A stretch of 64,000 bases of DNA from Mucilaginibacter gossypii (lineage in GTDB: Bacteria; Bacteroidota; Bacteroidia; Sphingobacteriales; Sphingobacteriaceae): assembly GCF_900100945.1 (NCBI RefSeq), contig NZ_FNCG01000015.1:1-64000 (forward strand), written 5' to 3'. Below the pieces are notes generated by a model that was not told the origin of the DNA, did not search any database, and saw nothing but the letters and a program-made list of their open reading frames with translations. Made by a program: the position numbers and the translations under genes. Positions 41,045 to 50,573 of the stretch are shown one piece after another (positions within the stretch are counted from its first letter, which is position 1; every line of letters starts with the position of its first letter).

Positions 41045-43459
41045 ATGGATCAACCCAAACCATCTTTCTCAAAAATCTTTTCACTTTCATTTATAGTGCT
41101 ACTTATAGGCACCATCCCGGCCCTTGCCCAGCAAGCCAGAGGCATTCTTAAAGGTAAAATTATCACCATAAAAAATGGGCCTGCCGAAAACGTTTCGGCA
41201 GTACTTAAAGGCACCAGGTACGGTACCATAACCAATGAAAACGGCTTATTTGAAATTAAAGCCCCGCAAGGAGATTATATACTTGTAGTATCTGAAGTTG
41301 GCACAAAAGGACAGGAAAAACCAGTAACCGTAACAGCCGGGCAAACAACTGTGTTGCCTGTTATTACTGTTGATCATACTATTCATGGTTTGCAGGAAGT
41401 AAATATAAATGCTAATAAAACCAATAAATTTAAACGTTCACGAAGCGAGGATGTTGCCAAAATGCCTTTAAGCAACCTCGAAAACCCACAAGTTTATAAT
41501 ACCATAAGCAGCCAGTTGATGCAGGAACAATTGATATTTTCTGTTGATGATGCTATAAAAAATGCCCCTGGGATCCAAAAAATGTGGGAAGCTACCGGTC
41601 GTGGCGGCGATGGCGGCGCTTATTATAATAGCAGGGGCTTTATTGTACAAAGCACCATGCGTAACGGCATTGCAGGGATTATAACTAATGGCATTGACGC
41701 GGCTAACATCGACAGGATTGAGATTATTAAAGGCCCCTCTGCTACTTTATTCGGAAGTTCTTTAACCTCATATGGCGGCCTGATCAACCGTGTTACCAAG
41801 AAACCTTATGATACATTTGGCGGAGAAGTGAGCTTATCTGGCGGCAATTTTGGTTTTTACCGGGGCAGCGCCGATATTAACACTCCGCTCGATAAAGATA
41901 AAAAGATACTCTTCCGTTTAAATACTGCTTTTAATCATGACGGTAGTTTCCAAAACAACGGCTTTTCGCGGAATGTGGTTATTGACCCAAGCATTGTTTA
42001 TAAGGCTTCCGACAGGTTAACCATTAGTGCCGATGCTGAACTGTCATATGGTACCAATATCGGAAAATCTATTTTCTTTTTCCCTTACGGACAAACCATC
42101 GATGCCCTGGGTTACAGTCGTGCCGATCAGCTCAAGCTCGACTACAAACAAAGCTATCATGGAAATGACCTGACTCAAACGTCACAAAACAGGAATTTTT
42201 ATGGCGAAGTAAAATACAAGATCTCCAACGCCTGGACAACACGTACCAACCTGAGCCTCACCCATAGCTATTCGGACGGTTTTGGCCCTTACTACTACCT
42301 GTTGCCAGGCGATTCTATTTCCCGTAACGATCAGTCAACCCGCAAAAGTAAAGATGACATGATGGAGATCCAGCAGAACTTTAACGGCGACTTCAAAATA
42401 GGTAAATTCCGTAACCGGTTTGTAGGCGGCCTGGATTTCTTCAGGGAAAACTCGCAACAATATTTTTTTGGCAGTACGCTCGATACTGTATCTGTAACCG
42501 GCAATCAAAACTATAGCAATTTCAACAAAGCGGCGATGGGTGCCCTTTATGCTACCGGCATTTATGGTTTTACCTACCCTTCCATGTTTAAACGGAATAC
42601 CTACAGCGCTTATATCTCTGATGTGTTTAATATTACGGATCAACTGATAGCATCGGCAGGTTTACGCGTAGACAGGTTTGACAACAAAGGCAACTACGAC
42701 CCAACAACTCAAACCACTTCAGGGGCATATAAACAAACCGCCTTTTCGCCAAAATTTGGTTTGGTTTACCAACCCGTTAAAGACCACATATCGCTGTTTG
42801 CCAATTATCAAAACAGCTTTAACAACAAAACCGGTACTACCGAAAACAACCGACCGCTTAAGCCCGAGCAAGCCAATCAAATCGAAGGTGGCGTAAAACT
42901 TGATCTCTTCGATGGTAAATTGAGCGGTACGGTAAGTTACTATGATATCAAAGTGAAAAATATCGTACGTCCTTCCACCATAAATCCCATTCTTTCGGTA
43001 CAGGACGGAACCCAATACAGCAAAGGTTTTGAAGCCGAAATAATAGCCAACCCAATAATCGGCCTTAACATCGTAGCAGGTTTTTCATATAATGATTCAA
43101 AGCTTACCAAAAGCGCCGATGCCGGCGTTGAAGGTCTTCGGCCAGCAACCGCCTCATCGCCATATCTGGCAAATTTTTGGATAAGCTACAAATTTCATCA
43201 AGGTGCAGTGAAAGGTTTTGGTCTGGGTTTCGGCGGCAACTATGCCAGCGATAATAAGATCGTAAACAGCCGGGCCATTGGGGTATTTACCCTGCCGGCT
43301 TACACCGTATTAGGAGCATCAGCATTTTATGATACTAATAAATACCGGTTTGGCGCTATGCTTGACAACCTTACCAATGAAAAATACTGGATAGGTTACA
43401 CCACCATTAACCCTCAAAAACTAAGAAGTTTTGCATTAAGCGCAACCTATAAATTTTAA
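41045..43459 (+). CDS. TonB-dependent siderophore-type receptor (first of two)
   Basis: I start at the ATG at 41045 (MDQPKPSFSK), because it gives a proper signal peptide ending ALAQQ; the 20 codons upstream have only a TTG start. The 804-residue protein has a CarboxypepD_reg-like domain (about 30-115, KGKIITIKNGPAENVSAVLKG), a plug (VDDAIKNAPGIQKMWEATGRGGDGGAYYNSRG, IDRIEIIKGPSATLFGSSL) and a 22-strand barrel ending KLRSFALSATYKF, with the usual aromatic last residue. It resembles FhuE/FpvA-type ferric-siderophore receptors. It is the first gene of an iron-uptake cluster. Confidence 0.9.
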   Translation: MDQPKPSFSKIFSLSFIVLLIGTIPALAQQARGILKGKIITIKNGPAENVSAVLKGTRYGTITNENGLFEIKAPQGDYILVVSEVGTKGQEKPVTVTAGQTTVLPVITVDHTIHGLQEVNINANKTNKFKRSRSEDVAKMPLSNLENPQVYNTISSQLMQEQLIFSVDDAIKNAPGIQKMWEATGRGGDGGAYYNSRGFIVQSTMRNGIAGIITNGIDAANIDRIEIIKGPSATLFGSSLTSYGGLINRVTKKPYDTFGGEVSLSGGNFGFYRGSADINTPLDKDKKILFRLNTAFNHDGSFQNNGFSRNVVIDPSIVYKASDRLTISADAELSYGTNIGKSIFFFPYGQTIDALGYSRADQLKLDYKQSYHGNDLTQTSQNRNFYGEVKYKISNAWTTRTNLSLTHSYSDGFGPYYYLLPGDSISRNDQSTRKSKDDMMEIQQNFNGDFKIGKFRNRFVGGLDFFRENSQQYFFGSTLDTVSVTGNQNYSNFNKAAMGALYATGIYGFTYPSMFKRNTYSAYISDVFNITDQLIASAGLRVDRFDNKGNYDPTTQTTSGAYKQTAFSPKFGLVYQPVKDHISLFANYQNSFNNKTGTTENNRPLKPEQANQIEGGVKLDLFDGKLSGTVSYYDIKVKNIVRPSTINPILSVQDGTQYSKGFEAEIIANPIIGLNIVAGFSYNDSKLTKSADAGVEGLRPATASSPYLANFWISYKFHQGAVKGFGLGFGGNYASDNKIVNSRAIGVFTLPAYTVLGASAFYDTNKYRFGAMLDNLTNEKYWIGYTTINPQKLRSFALSATYKF

Positions 43460-43475
43460 AACAGCCATTAAATAA

Positions 43476-43505
43476 AAAGCAGGAGTGTATTACAGTTCCT
43501 GCTTT
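43476..43505 (+). terminator. hairpin between the two receptor genes
   Basis: AAAGCAGGA (43476-43484) pairs with TCCTGCTTT (43497-43505). It lacks a T-run, so it may be a partial terminator or mRNA stabiliser between two genes of one operon. Confidence 0.6.
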
Positions 43506-43544
43506 AAGTTAACAACCCTATCATTCCTGTTAATCCTGAATAAA

Positions 43545-45956
43545 ATGTCCAAATCCATACACTCTTTCTGTAAGCTTCCTCCTCTTTTATTATGTGCAGT
43601 TTTGCTGCTCTTCAACATACCCGCGCTGGCCGAGGTAAAACCCGGCACCATAACCGGCACAATCACGACTGCCGATGGCCAAACCGTTCCCGGTGTAACC
43701 GTAAGCCTTAAAGGTAATGGCATATCCGCAGGCACGGTTACCAGCGAAAGCGGAAGGTTTACCTTTAACAAGGTAAAACCGGGCAGCTACACCATTAAAG
43801 TAACGTTTGTGGGCCTGGCTTCTGAAGAAAAAGCAGTTGAACTGGCCGATGGACAACGCGTTACCGTAAACTTTATGCTGCGCGAAAACGCCAACCAAAT
43901 TGGTGAGGTCTTAATTTCGGGCAGGAAACAAAAATATAAGATCGACGACCCCTCACCCAGCCTGAGGTTAAACGAGCCTTTACTTGAAGTGGCACAAAAT
44001 ATCCAGGTGGTATCTTCCGACCAGATCAAGGACCAGCAGATCTTTAACATGCTCGAAGGCGTATCGCGCAATGTGAGCGGCTTAACCATGCAGGAGCATT
44101 GGGGCAATTATGCCCGTGTAAATGCCCGTGGCGACAGGCTTGCACCTTTCCGCAACGGTATGAACATCGAAGCTACCTGGGGCCCGCTAACCGAGGATAT
44201 GTCATTTGTTGACAGGATTGAATTTGTAAAAGGCCCTGCTGCATTCATGCTGGCCAACGGCAACCCCTCGGGTTTTTATAACGTAGTTACCAAAAAGCCT
44301 ACCGGCACTACCAGCCAGGTATTCAGTTTTACTGCAGGCAGTTTTAACAGCTACCGTGCCACTGCCGATTTTGACGGCGTACTTACTAAAAACGGTAAAC
44401 TGCAATACCGCCTCAACCTGATGGGCCAGCTTTCAAAATCATGGCGCCCGTATGATTTTACCAACCGTACGGCTATCGCTCCCGTATTACGCTACAAATT
44501 CGACAGCAAAAATACCCTCACTGCCGAGTATACCTACCAGTACCAGCGCATGAATGCCTTTGGTACCGCCTACCTGTTCTCCACTGATGGCTATGCAACA
44601 CTGCCGCGCAACTTTACTAACGCGCCTTCAAATTCGCCATCATCGGGCATCCGGGACCAAAGTGCGTTTTTAACTTATGAGCATACCTTTAACAGCAAGT
44701 GGAAAGTTACCGCGCAGGGTGCTTATTTTTATTATAAGCAAACGGCATATAGCTATTGGATAAACAGCATCAGCAGCAACGGCGATGTTGACCGTAACCT
44801 TGGTTTATGGGATGCTGTTAACAAAAACAAATTTGCCCAGGCTTTTTTAAACGGCGAATTTAATACAGGCAAAGTTGTTCACCGCCTGTTAAGCGGCCTT
44901 GATATTGGCGACAAGTACTATATTCCGGATTATTTTCAATCAGGCTCACTTGATCCTGATCCCGCAAACCCTTTCAATATCCACAATCCAAATAATGGCC
45001 CTGTTACTTTACCTGTGTTTGATAGATCGGTGCCACTTAGCGAACGTGGTAAAAACGCTGTAAATACCGAAAAATATCAATCAATTTATGTACAGGATGA
45101 GTTGGGCTTTTTTGATCAGAAATTGCGTTTAACTGTAGCTGGTCGTTACACCCATGCCACTACAACCGATCCTTATGCCGGCGATACCAAAGGGCATAAA
45201 TTTACGCCCCGTTTTGGGTTAAGTGTTAACATTGATCCTACTACAACTGCTTATGCGGTATATGATCAATCATTTGTGCCGCAAACAGGTAAAATATACG
45301 GCGGCCAAAAAGTTAAGCCTATTACAGGCAACAACATGGAGCTTGGTTTAAAACGCGACTGGTTTGATGGAAAGTGGAATACTACCTTATCTGCTTACCA
45401 GATCCTTAAAAACAACCAGTTGGTAACCGACCCCGACAAACATGGTGAATCTGCAGCAAATTACGTTTTGCAATTAGGTCAAACTAAAACAAAAGGTGTT
45501 GAATTTGATGCCCGCGGCGAAATCATAACCGGCCTCAGCCTGATGGTTAACTATGCTTATACCGATTCGAAGATTTCTAAAGATACCGACCCTGCAAATG
45601 TTGGCAATCCTGTTCCCGGCTTTGCAAAACATGTTACCAATGCCTGGTTAACATACCGTTTACAGCACGGCAGCTTAAAAGGTTTGGGCTTTTCAACCGG
45701 ATATCAGTGGCAGCTTGACCGCCTGCCATGGAGCCTCGGCACAGGCACTTCTGATCTGCCAAACTACTTCCGTTTAGATGCAGGCGCATCCTACCAGATC
45801 AAGAAGATGAGTTTTGCGTTAAATGTAAATAACGTGCTTAACAAATACCTTTATTCAGGCGGTCATGAGGGGTTGAGCACCGACGGCAAAACTGTTTACA
45901 GCTGGCAGGCAGAAGCACCAACAAACGTACGTTTAAGTATCGGTTACAAATTTTAA
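43545..45956 (+). CDS. TonB-dependent siderophore-type receptor (second of two)
   Basis: I use ATG 43545 (MSKSIHSF), which gives a signal peptide ending near IPALAEV; the GTG frame from 43485 runs through a hairpin and is unlikely to be translated. The 803-residue protein has a carboxypeptidase-regulatory-like N-terminal domain (TITGTITTADGQTVPGVTVSLKG), a plug (LEVAQNIQVVSSDQI, DRIEFVKGPAAFMLANGNPSG) and a barrel ending VRLSIGYKF. It belongs to the same family as the gene before it but is clearly diverged. The PepSY-TM gene starts three bases after its stop. Confidence 0.9.
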   Translation: MSKSIHSFCKLPPLLLCAVLLLFNIPALAEVKPGTITGTITTADGQTVPGVTVSLKGNGISAGTVTSESGRFTFNKVKPGSYTIKVTFVGLASEEKAVELADGQRVTVNFMLRENANQIGEVLISGRKQKYKIDDPSPSLRLNEPLLEVAQNIQVVSSDQIKDQQIFNMLEGVSRNVSGLTMQEHWGNYARVNARGDRLAPFRNGMNIEATWGPLTEDMSFVDRIEFVKGPAAFMLANGNPSGFYNVVTKKPTGTTSQVFSFTAGSFNSYRATADFDGVLTKNGKLQYRLNLMGQLSKSWRPYDFTNRTAIAPVLRYKFDSKNTLTAEYTYQYQRMNAFGTAYLFSTDGYATLPRNFTNAPSNSPSSGIRDQSAFLTYEHTFNSKWKVTAQGAYFYYKQTAYSYWINSISSNGDVDRNLGLWDAVNKNKFAQAFLNGEFNTGKVVHRLLSGLDIGDKYYIPDYFQSGSLDPDPANPFNIHNPNNGPVTLPVFDRSVPLSERGKNAVNTEKYQSIYVQDELGFFDQKLRLTVAGRYTHATTTDPYAGDTKGHKFTPRFGLSVNIDPTTTAYAVYDQSFVPQTGKIYGGQKVKPITGNNMELGLKRDWFDGKWNTTLSAYQILKNNQLVTDPDKHGESAANYVLQLGQTKTKGVEFDARGEIITGLSLMVNYAYTDSKISKDTDPANVGNPVPGFAKHVTNAWLTYRLQHGSLKGLGFSTGYQWQLDRLPWSLGTGTSDLPNYFRLDAGASYQIKKMSFALNVNNVLNKYLYSGGHEGLSTDGKTVYSWQAEAPTNVRLSIGYKF

Positions 45957-45959
45957 TGA

Positions 45960-47129
45960 ATGACACCTTTTAAAAAAACACTGTTGTTTATACATCGCTG
46001 GCTTGGATTTATATCCGGGCTGGTGGTATTTATAGTAAGTATAACCGGCTGTATCTTTTGCTTTCAGGACGAGATCCAGGATGCGATACACAGTTACCGT
46101 AAGGTTGAGGTACAAGCTAAACCCTACATAGCACCATCAATACTTAAAGCCGAAGCACTGAAAGGCCGTAAAGGCGCTACGGCCAGTTATGTTTACTATT
46201 ACGGTATCGGTCGCCCTGCGGGGGTGTTGGTAACGGACAAGAAAGAGGGCCTCCTTTTTGTATATCTGAATCCTTATACAGGTAAGATCACCCATACCGA
46301 AAGCCCCGCTTCAAACTTTTTTATTATTGTTGAATATATTCACCTATACCTGTTGCTCCCGGCTAATATCGGCACCCTGGTAGTAGGCATATCGGTGATA
46401 ATTTTTGTGGTGCTGATGATCACCGGCATAATACTCTGGTGGCCCAAACGTAAAAGCGACCGTAAACGCAGCTTCACTATTAAGTGGGGTGGCCGCTGGC
46501 GCCGTGTTAATTACGACTTGCATAACGTTTTGGGCTTTTATGCCACCAGCGTGGCCATCATATTGGCCATAACAGGTCTGTCAATATCATTTGACTGGAT
46601 GCGTGAAGCTATTTACACAGCCGCTAATTTGGGCAAAGCGCATCCCGAAGAAAAGGTAGTTTTCAAGTCCGATTCGTTGTTGAATGGTAAAATGGATACC
46701 ACCCAGGTTATCAACAAAGCATATTTATCAGCCAAAGCCGCCTCGCCAAATGCCGAAATGTTTTTAATTTATGACGATGCTGCTAAAGCCGGTGCCATAG
46801 GCGTAACCGCATACGCACAGGCCCTGCACTACTATAAAAGTGATAGCTATTCTTTCGATAAATACACCGGCAAATTATTGAACCGTACCGCGCATGAACA
46901 AAAAAGTGCCGGCATGAAAATGAATAACATGAACTATGATGTTCACGTAGGGCAAATCTTAGGCCTTCCCGGTAAGACCATTGCTTTTTTGGCCAGTTTG
47001 ATTTGTGCAAGCTTGCCAATCACCGGCTTTATCATCTGGCTCGGCAAACGCAAAAAATCCAAATCAAAAAAGGTAAAAACGGTGGTGCACAGAAGGACGG
47101 TAAGGCAGCATTTGCCAACCGACCGTTGA
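45960..47129 (+). CDS. PepSY-associated TM-helix protein (putative ferric-siderophore reductase)
   Basis: The 389-residue inner-membrane protein has PepSY_TM architecture: a helix near residues 11-31 (FIHRWLGFISGLVVFIVSITG with conserved H and R), helices near 133-160 (VGISVIIFVVLMITGIILWWPKR), 190-210 (DLHNVLGFYATSVAIILAITG) and 340-365, plus periplasmic PepSY regions. Conserved His residues may bind haem. Such proteins follow siderophore receptors in Bacteroidota and Proteobacteria and are thought to reduce ferric siderophores. It is in one operon with the receptor. Confidence 0.88.
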   Translation: MTPFKKTLLFIHRWLGFISGLVVFIVSITGCIFCFQDEIQDAIHSYRKVEVQAKPYIAPSILKAEALKGRKGATASYVYYYGIGRPAGVLVTDKKEGLLFVYLNPYTGKITHTESPASNFFIIVEYIHLYLLLPANIGTLVVGISVIIFVVLMITGIILWWPKRKSDRKRSFTIKWGGRWRRVNYDLHNVLGFYATSVAIILAITGLSISFDWMREAIYTAANLGKAHPEEKVVFKSDSLLNGKMDTTQVINKAYLSAKAASPNAEMFLIYDDAAKAGAIGVTAYAQALHYYKSDSYSFDKYTGKLLNRTAHEQKSAGMKMNNMNYDVHVGQILGLPGKTIAFLASLICASLPITGFIIWLGKRKKSKSKKVKTVVHRRTVRQHLPTDR

Positions 47130-47174
47130 TTTTTGATACACTGATTACGTTGATTATTCTTTCGCTTCCTGGTA

Positions 47175-47204
47175 TAACTCCCCCTTTTAGGGGGCTGGGG
47201 GGCC
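47175..47204. repeat. C-rich/G-rich extragenic hairpin overlapping the reductase stop codon
   Basis: CCCCCT (47180-47185) and AGGGGG (47189-47194) form a stem with a three-base loop that contains the minus-strand stop codon (47189-47187). The extended run CTCCCCCTTTTAGGGGGCTG is a common Sphingobacteriaceae intergenic repeat type. It sits between convergent genes and probably also terminates transcription. Confidence 0.65.
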
Positions 47205-48221
47205 AATAACCACCTCATCATCCAAGGGATGCCCGGTGCAGGTCAAGATCCATCCTTGTGCAAGATCCGCTTCAGTAAGTACATCATTTTTCACCATTTC
47301 AACTTTACCGCCGGTGCATTTAACCATGCAGGTAGAGCATATTCCTCCCCGGCAGCTATAAGGTAATGGGATATTGTTTTGCAGGGCGGCCTGCAGTATG
47401 GATTGGTTTTCGCCTACTACAATATCGTGCAGCTCGCCCCGGTATTTTATTTTGATGTTTTTAGGTGGAAAGTTAGTAAAGCTGCTTGTTACGGCAACTG
47501 TTTCGAGCACAAAATTTTCGCGGCGGATCTTTACCTGATCAATCCCCATATACACCAGGTCGAACCGGATCATTCGCATAAAAGCAAACGGGCCGCAAAG
47601 GTAAAACTCAGCATTTGCCAGGTTGAAGCTGGCGTATTGCTTCACCAGCTTTTCTACCTTATCGGGGTTGAGTCGGTTACCTTCGCTGCTAAGCAGGTAA
47701 ATGATTGTCAACCTTTCGGGGTGTTTGGCTGCCAGTTTATCCAGCTCGTTTTTGAATAAAATGGAAGCGGCATTTTGATTACTATAAATGAGGGTTAGCC
47801 TGCTTTTACCCTCCCGGTTCAAAATATATTTCAGTTGCGAAAATATAGGGGTAATGCCGCTGCCGCCCGCAAATAAAAACAGATCCTTTTCCTGCTGATG
47901 GTCACTGATGATAAAACGGCCGGCAGGGGCTAATGCTGTTAACTCATCGCCTTCCTTTATTTTAGTGAGCATAAACCTGGATATTTCACCGTTGGTAATG
48001 CGCTTAATAGTTATTGCAGGGTATGGTTCATCGGGCGACGAGCTTAACGAATACGAGCGCCTGATCTCTTCCTGCCTGTGGTTAAATATCAGTGTGATGA
48101 ACTGCCCTGCGGTATAAGGGATAAGATTACTATCAATACTGCTCAAATAAAATGTAGCCGTATCTGGAGTTTCCCATTTTATGCGTTCAACTTTTAGTTT
48201 TAAAATCTCTTCGGTCATCAA
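47187..48221 (-). CDS. ferredoxin-fused NAD(P)H oxidoreductase (PaaE/FNR type)
   Basis: The 344-residue protein has an FAD-binding barrel (RSYSLSSSPDEP, about 55-66), an NAD(P)-binding domain (LFLFAGGSGITPIFSQLKYIL, and FYLCGPFAFM) and a C-terminal plant-type [2Fe-2S] domain with PYSCRGGICSTCMVKC (C-x4-C-x2-C) plus the last Cys in ILTCTGHP. It passes electrons between NAD(P)H and a partner oxygenase or reductase. Supply of electrons to iron reduction is possible given the neighbouring PepSY-TM gene, but it is transcribed with the permease 9 bases upstream. The last residues (GPPAP) come from a repeat. Confidence 0.9.
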   Translation of the reverse strand: MMTEEILKLKVERIKWETPDTATFYLSSIDSNLIPYTAGQFITLIFNHRQEEIRRSYSLSSSPDEPYPAITIKRITNGEISRFMLTKIKEGDELTALAPAGRFIISDHQQEKDLFLFAGGSGITPIFSQLKYILNREGKSRLTLIYSNQNAASILFKNELDKLAAKHPERLTIIYLLSSEGNRLNPDKVEKLVKQYASFNLANAEFYLCGPFAFMRMIRFDLVYMGIDQVKIRRENFVLETVAVTSSFTNFPPKNIKIKYRGELHDIVVGENQSILQAALQNNIPLPYSCRGGICSTCMVKCTGGKVEMVKNDVLTEADLAQGWILTCTGHPLDDEVVIGPPAP

Positions 48222-48230
48222 TTGATGGCG

Positions 48231-49682
48231 TTATTGTTTATCTGCAAGCATTTTGCGGATAACGCTGTTCTTTTTGCCGTAAGTATAATAGATAACCAAA
48301 CCAATTGCAAGCCAAATGACCAAACGCAACCAGGTATCGCCGGGTAGAAACGTCATCATGGCAAAACAGGTCAGGATACCCAGCACCGGCACCAATGGCA
48401 CAAGGGGTGTTTTAAACGGCCGGTGAATATCAGGCTGCTGCTTCCGTAAAATAAGTACACCGGCGCAAACCATAACAAATGCAAGCAAGGTACCAATGCT
48501 GGTCATTTCACCAACCACGCGTATCGGAACAAATGCGGCAAAGAGGGCTATAAAAGCGCAAAGCATAATATTCGATTTCCAGGGGGTGCGAAATTTGGGA
48601 TGCACTTCTGAAAAAACCTTAGGCAGCAAACCATCTTTCGACATAGAGAAAAACACACGCGATTGGCCTAACAGGTCGACCAAAATCACCGAGGTATAAC
48701 CTATTAAAATAGCCAGCACAATAGCTTTGCTCAACCACTGGTAATGCGTTTTTTCAATGGCGATGGCAACCGGTGCGCCCGAACCTATAAATTCCTTATA
48801 GTTGGCCATTCCGGTCATTACGTGCGCAAATACAATAAAGAGTACCGTACAGATCAGCAGCGAGCCGATGATCCCGATAGGCATATTGCGCTGCGGGTTT
48901 TTGGCCTCCTGCGCCGCAGTTGATACAGCATCAAACCCAATAAATACAAAAAACACTAATCCCGCCCCTCTCAATATGCCCGACCAGCCATAATCGCCCC
49001 AAACACCGGTATTTTGCGGGATATAGGGATGATAGTTTTGCGGGTTAATAAATGACCATCCAACCGCAATAAACACCAGCACCACGCCCACTTTCAAGGT
49101 TACAATAATGGCATTAACCAATGCCGAACCTTTTGTACCCCGGATAATGATACTGGTAACCAAAATCACAATGAGCGCAGCTGGCAAATTGATGATTCCG
49201 TTAATAATATTGCCATTGGCAGCCTTAGCAGTTTCAAAAGGCGAAAGCGTAAGCTGTGGAGGCAAATACAGGTCAAACCAGGATAAAAATTTAGTAAGGT
49301 ATTGCGACCAGCTGATGGCCACTGTTGCTGCGCCCACGGCATATTCAAGCGCGAGGTCCCAGCCTATGATCCAGGCAAAGAGCTCGCCCATGGTAGCATA
49401 CGAATAGGTGTAAGCGCTCCCCGCAACAGGTATCATGGCCGAAAACTCGGCATAACAAAGGGCAGCGAAAGCACAGCCAATAGCAGCAATTAAAAAAGAA
49501 ATGGTTACCGCAGGCCCCGAATGCTGGCCCGCCGCTATACCGGTTAACGAAAATAAACCGGCCCCTATGATGATGCCTATCCCAATTAAAATAAGGTTAA
49601 CGGGCCCAAGCGAGCGTTTTAATGAATGTTCCCCCTCCTCCTTCGATTCGCGGAGCAGGGTTTCTATGGGCTTTTTGATCAT
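48231..49682 (-). CDS. amino-acid permease (APC superfamily)
   Basis: The 483-residue inner-membrane transporter has twelve or so helices and the APC signature GPVNLILIGIGIIIGAGLFSLTG in helix 1, with GXG unwound region GAG. Other marks are GSAYTYSYATMGELFAWIIGWDLALEY (helix 3) and FFVFIGFDAVSTAAQEAKNPQRN (helix 6 and loop). The cytoplasmic N-terminus is charged. The family imports cationic or other amino acids; specificity is not readable here. A TAACTTTG element (49706-49699) lies 16 bases upstream of the ATG. The reductase gene follows in the same operon. Confidence 0.92.
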   Translation of the reverse strand: MIKKPIETLLRESKEEGEHSLKRSLGPVNLILIGIGIIIGAGLFSLTGIAAGQHSGPAVTISFLIAAIGCAFAALCYAEFSAMIPVAGSAYTYSYATMGELFAWIIGWDLALEYAVGAATVAISWSQYLTKFLSWFDLYLPPQLTLSPFETAKAANGNIINGIINLPAALIVILVTSIIIRGTKGSALVNAIIVTLKVGVVLVFIAVGWSFINPQNYHPYIPQNTGVWGDYGWSGILRGAGLVFFVFIGFDAVSTAAQEAKNPQRNMPIGIIGSLLICTVLFIVFAHVMTGMANYKEFIGSGAPVAIAIEKTHYQWLSKAIVLAILIGYTSVILVDLLGQSRVFFSMSKDGLLPKVFSEVHPKFRTPWKSNIMLCAFIALFAAFVPIRVVGEMTSIGTLLAFVMVCAGVLILRKQQPDIHRPFKTPLVPLVPVLGILTCFAMMTFLPGDTWLRLVIWLAIGLVIYYTYGKKNSVIRKMLADKQ

Positions 49683-49698
49683 GATATAAAAAAGTCCA

Positions 49699-49706
49699 CA
49701 AAGTTA
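49699..49706 (-). promoter_or_regulatory. TAnnTTTG -7 element of the permease gene
   Basis: The minus strand reads TAACTTTG, an exact consensus match, 16 bases before the start codon. Confidence 0.5.
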
Positions 49707-49806
49707 GTAGATTATTGCAGGGATTAAGCGTGGGTGTATAATTGGAAGGTAAATAAACAAACTTCTCGGGCTCGTTACAAACGAGCGCAAGAGTTATGAA
49801 GTAAAA

Positions 49807-49842
49807 CAAAAGCGGCAGGACCATCAGATCCTGCCGCTTTTG
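49807..49842 (-). terminator. sod terminator
   Basis: CAAAAGCGGCAGGA (49807-49820) pairs with TCCTGCCGCTTTTG (49829-49842), just past the stop at 49862. T residues follow on the minus strand. Confidence 0.9.
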
Positions 49843-49861
49843 TTTATGAGCTTAAATAATA

Positions 49862-50473
49862 TTAAGCGGTTGCTTTTGCGTAAAGCTCGGCAACGTGGTT
49901 CCAGTTGATCACATTCCAGATAGCTGCTAAGTAATCCGGACGACGGTTTTGATATTTCAGGTAGTAAGCATGCTCCCAAACGTCGATACCTAAAATTGGG
50001 GTACCTTTAACTTCAGCGATGTCCATTAATGGGTTGTCCTGGTTAGGAGTGGAAGTTACAGCTAATTTTTTATCAGCAGTAACAATTAACCATGCCCAGC
50101 CAGAACCAAAACGGGTTGCACCTGCTTCAGATACTTTAGTTTTGAAATCGGCAAATGAACCGAAAGTGCTTTTGATAGCATCAGCTAAAGCGCCTGTAGG
50201 CTCGCCGCCACCGTTTGGTGATAACAAGGTCCAGAACAAGGTATGGTTGTAGTGGCCACCGCCATTGTTACGCACAGCAGCGGGGAATTTAGAGATATTT
50301 TTAATGATATCGTCGATATTGCTTTCAGCCTCAGGCTTACCTTCCAAAGCTTTGTTTAAGTTGGTAACATAAGCCTGGTGGTGTTTGCCATGGTGAATTT
50401 CCATGGTCAGTTTATCAATGTGCGGTTCCAGAGCATCAGTAGCGTAGGATAACGCCGGTAGGGTAAATGCCAT
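49862..50473 (-). CDS. sodA: Fe/Mn superoxide dismutase
   Basis: The 203-residue cytoplasmic enzyme dismutates superoxide. All metal ligands are present: His27 in IHHGKHHQAY, His near 80 in NGGGHYNHTLFW, and Asp and His in DVWEHAYYLKYQNRRPDYL near 165-170. Metal preference cannot be read safely. It is a single gene with its own TATATTTG promoter (50526-50519) and a strong terminator. Confidence 0.96.
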   Translation of the reverse strand: MAFTLPALSYATDALEPHIDKLTMEIHHGKHHQAYVTNLNKALEGKPEAESNIDDIIKNISKFPAAVRNNGGGHYNHTLFWTLLSPNGGGEPTGALADAIKSTFGSFADFKTKVSEAGATRFGSGWAWLIVTADKKLAVTSTPNQDNPLMDIAEVKGTPILGIDVWEHAYYLKYQNRRPDYLAAIWNVINWNHVAELYAKATA

Positions 50474-50518
50474 AATTTTAGTTGTTTATTTTAAAGTTTA
50501 CTGTTTGTTGTGACGTAA

Positions 50519-50526
50519 CAAATATA
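50519..50526 (-). promoter_or_regulatory. TAnnTTTG -7 element of sod
   Basis: The minus strand reads TATATTTG, an exact consensus match, 45 bases before the start codon. Confidence 0.5.
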
Positions 50527-50573
50527 AGCGTTGATTGAAGTTTTTGTTCTAAATAATTGTCATGTTTTCTTTT

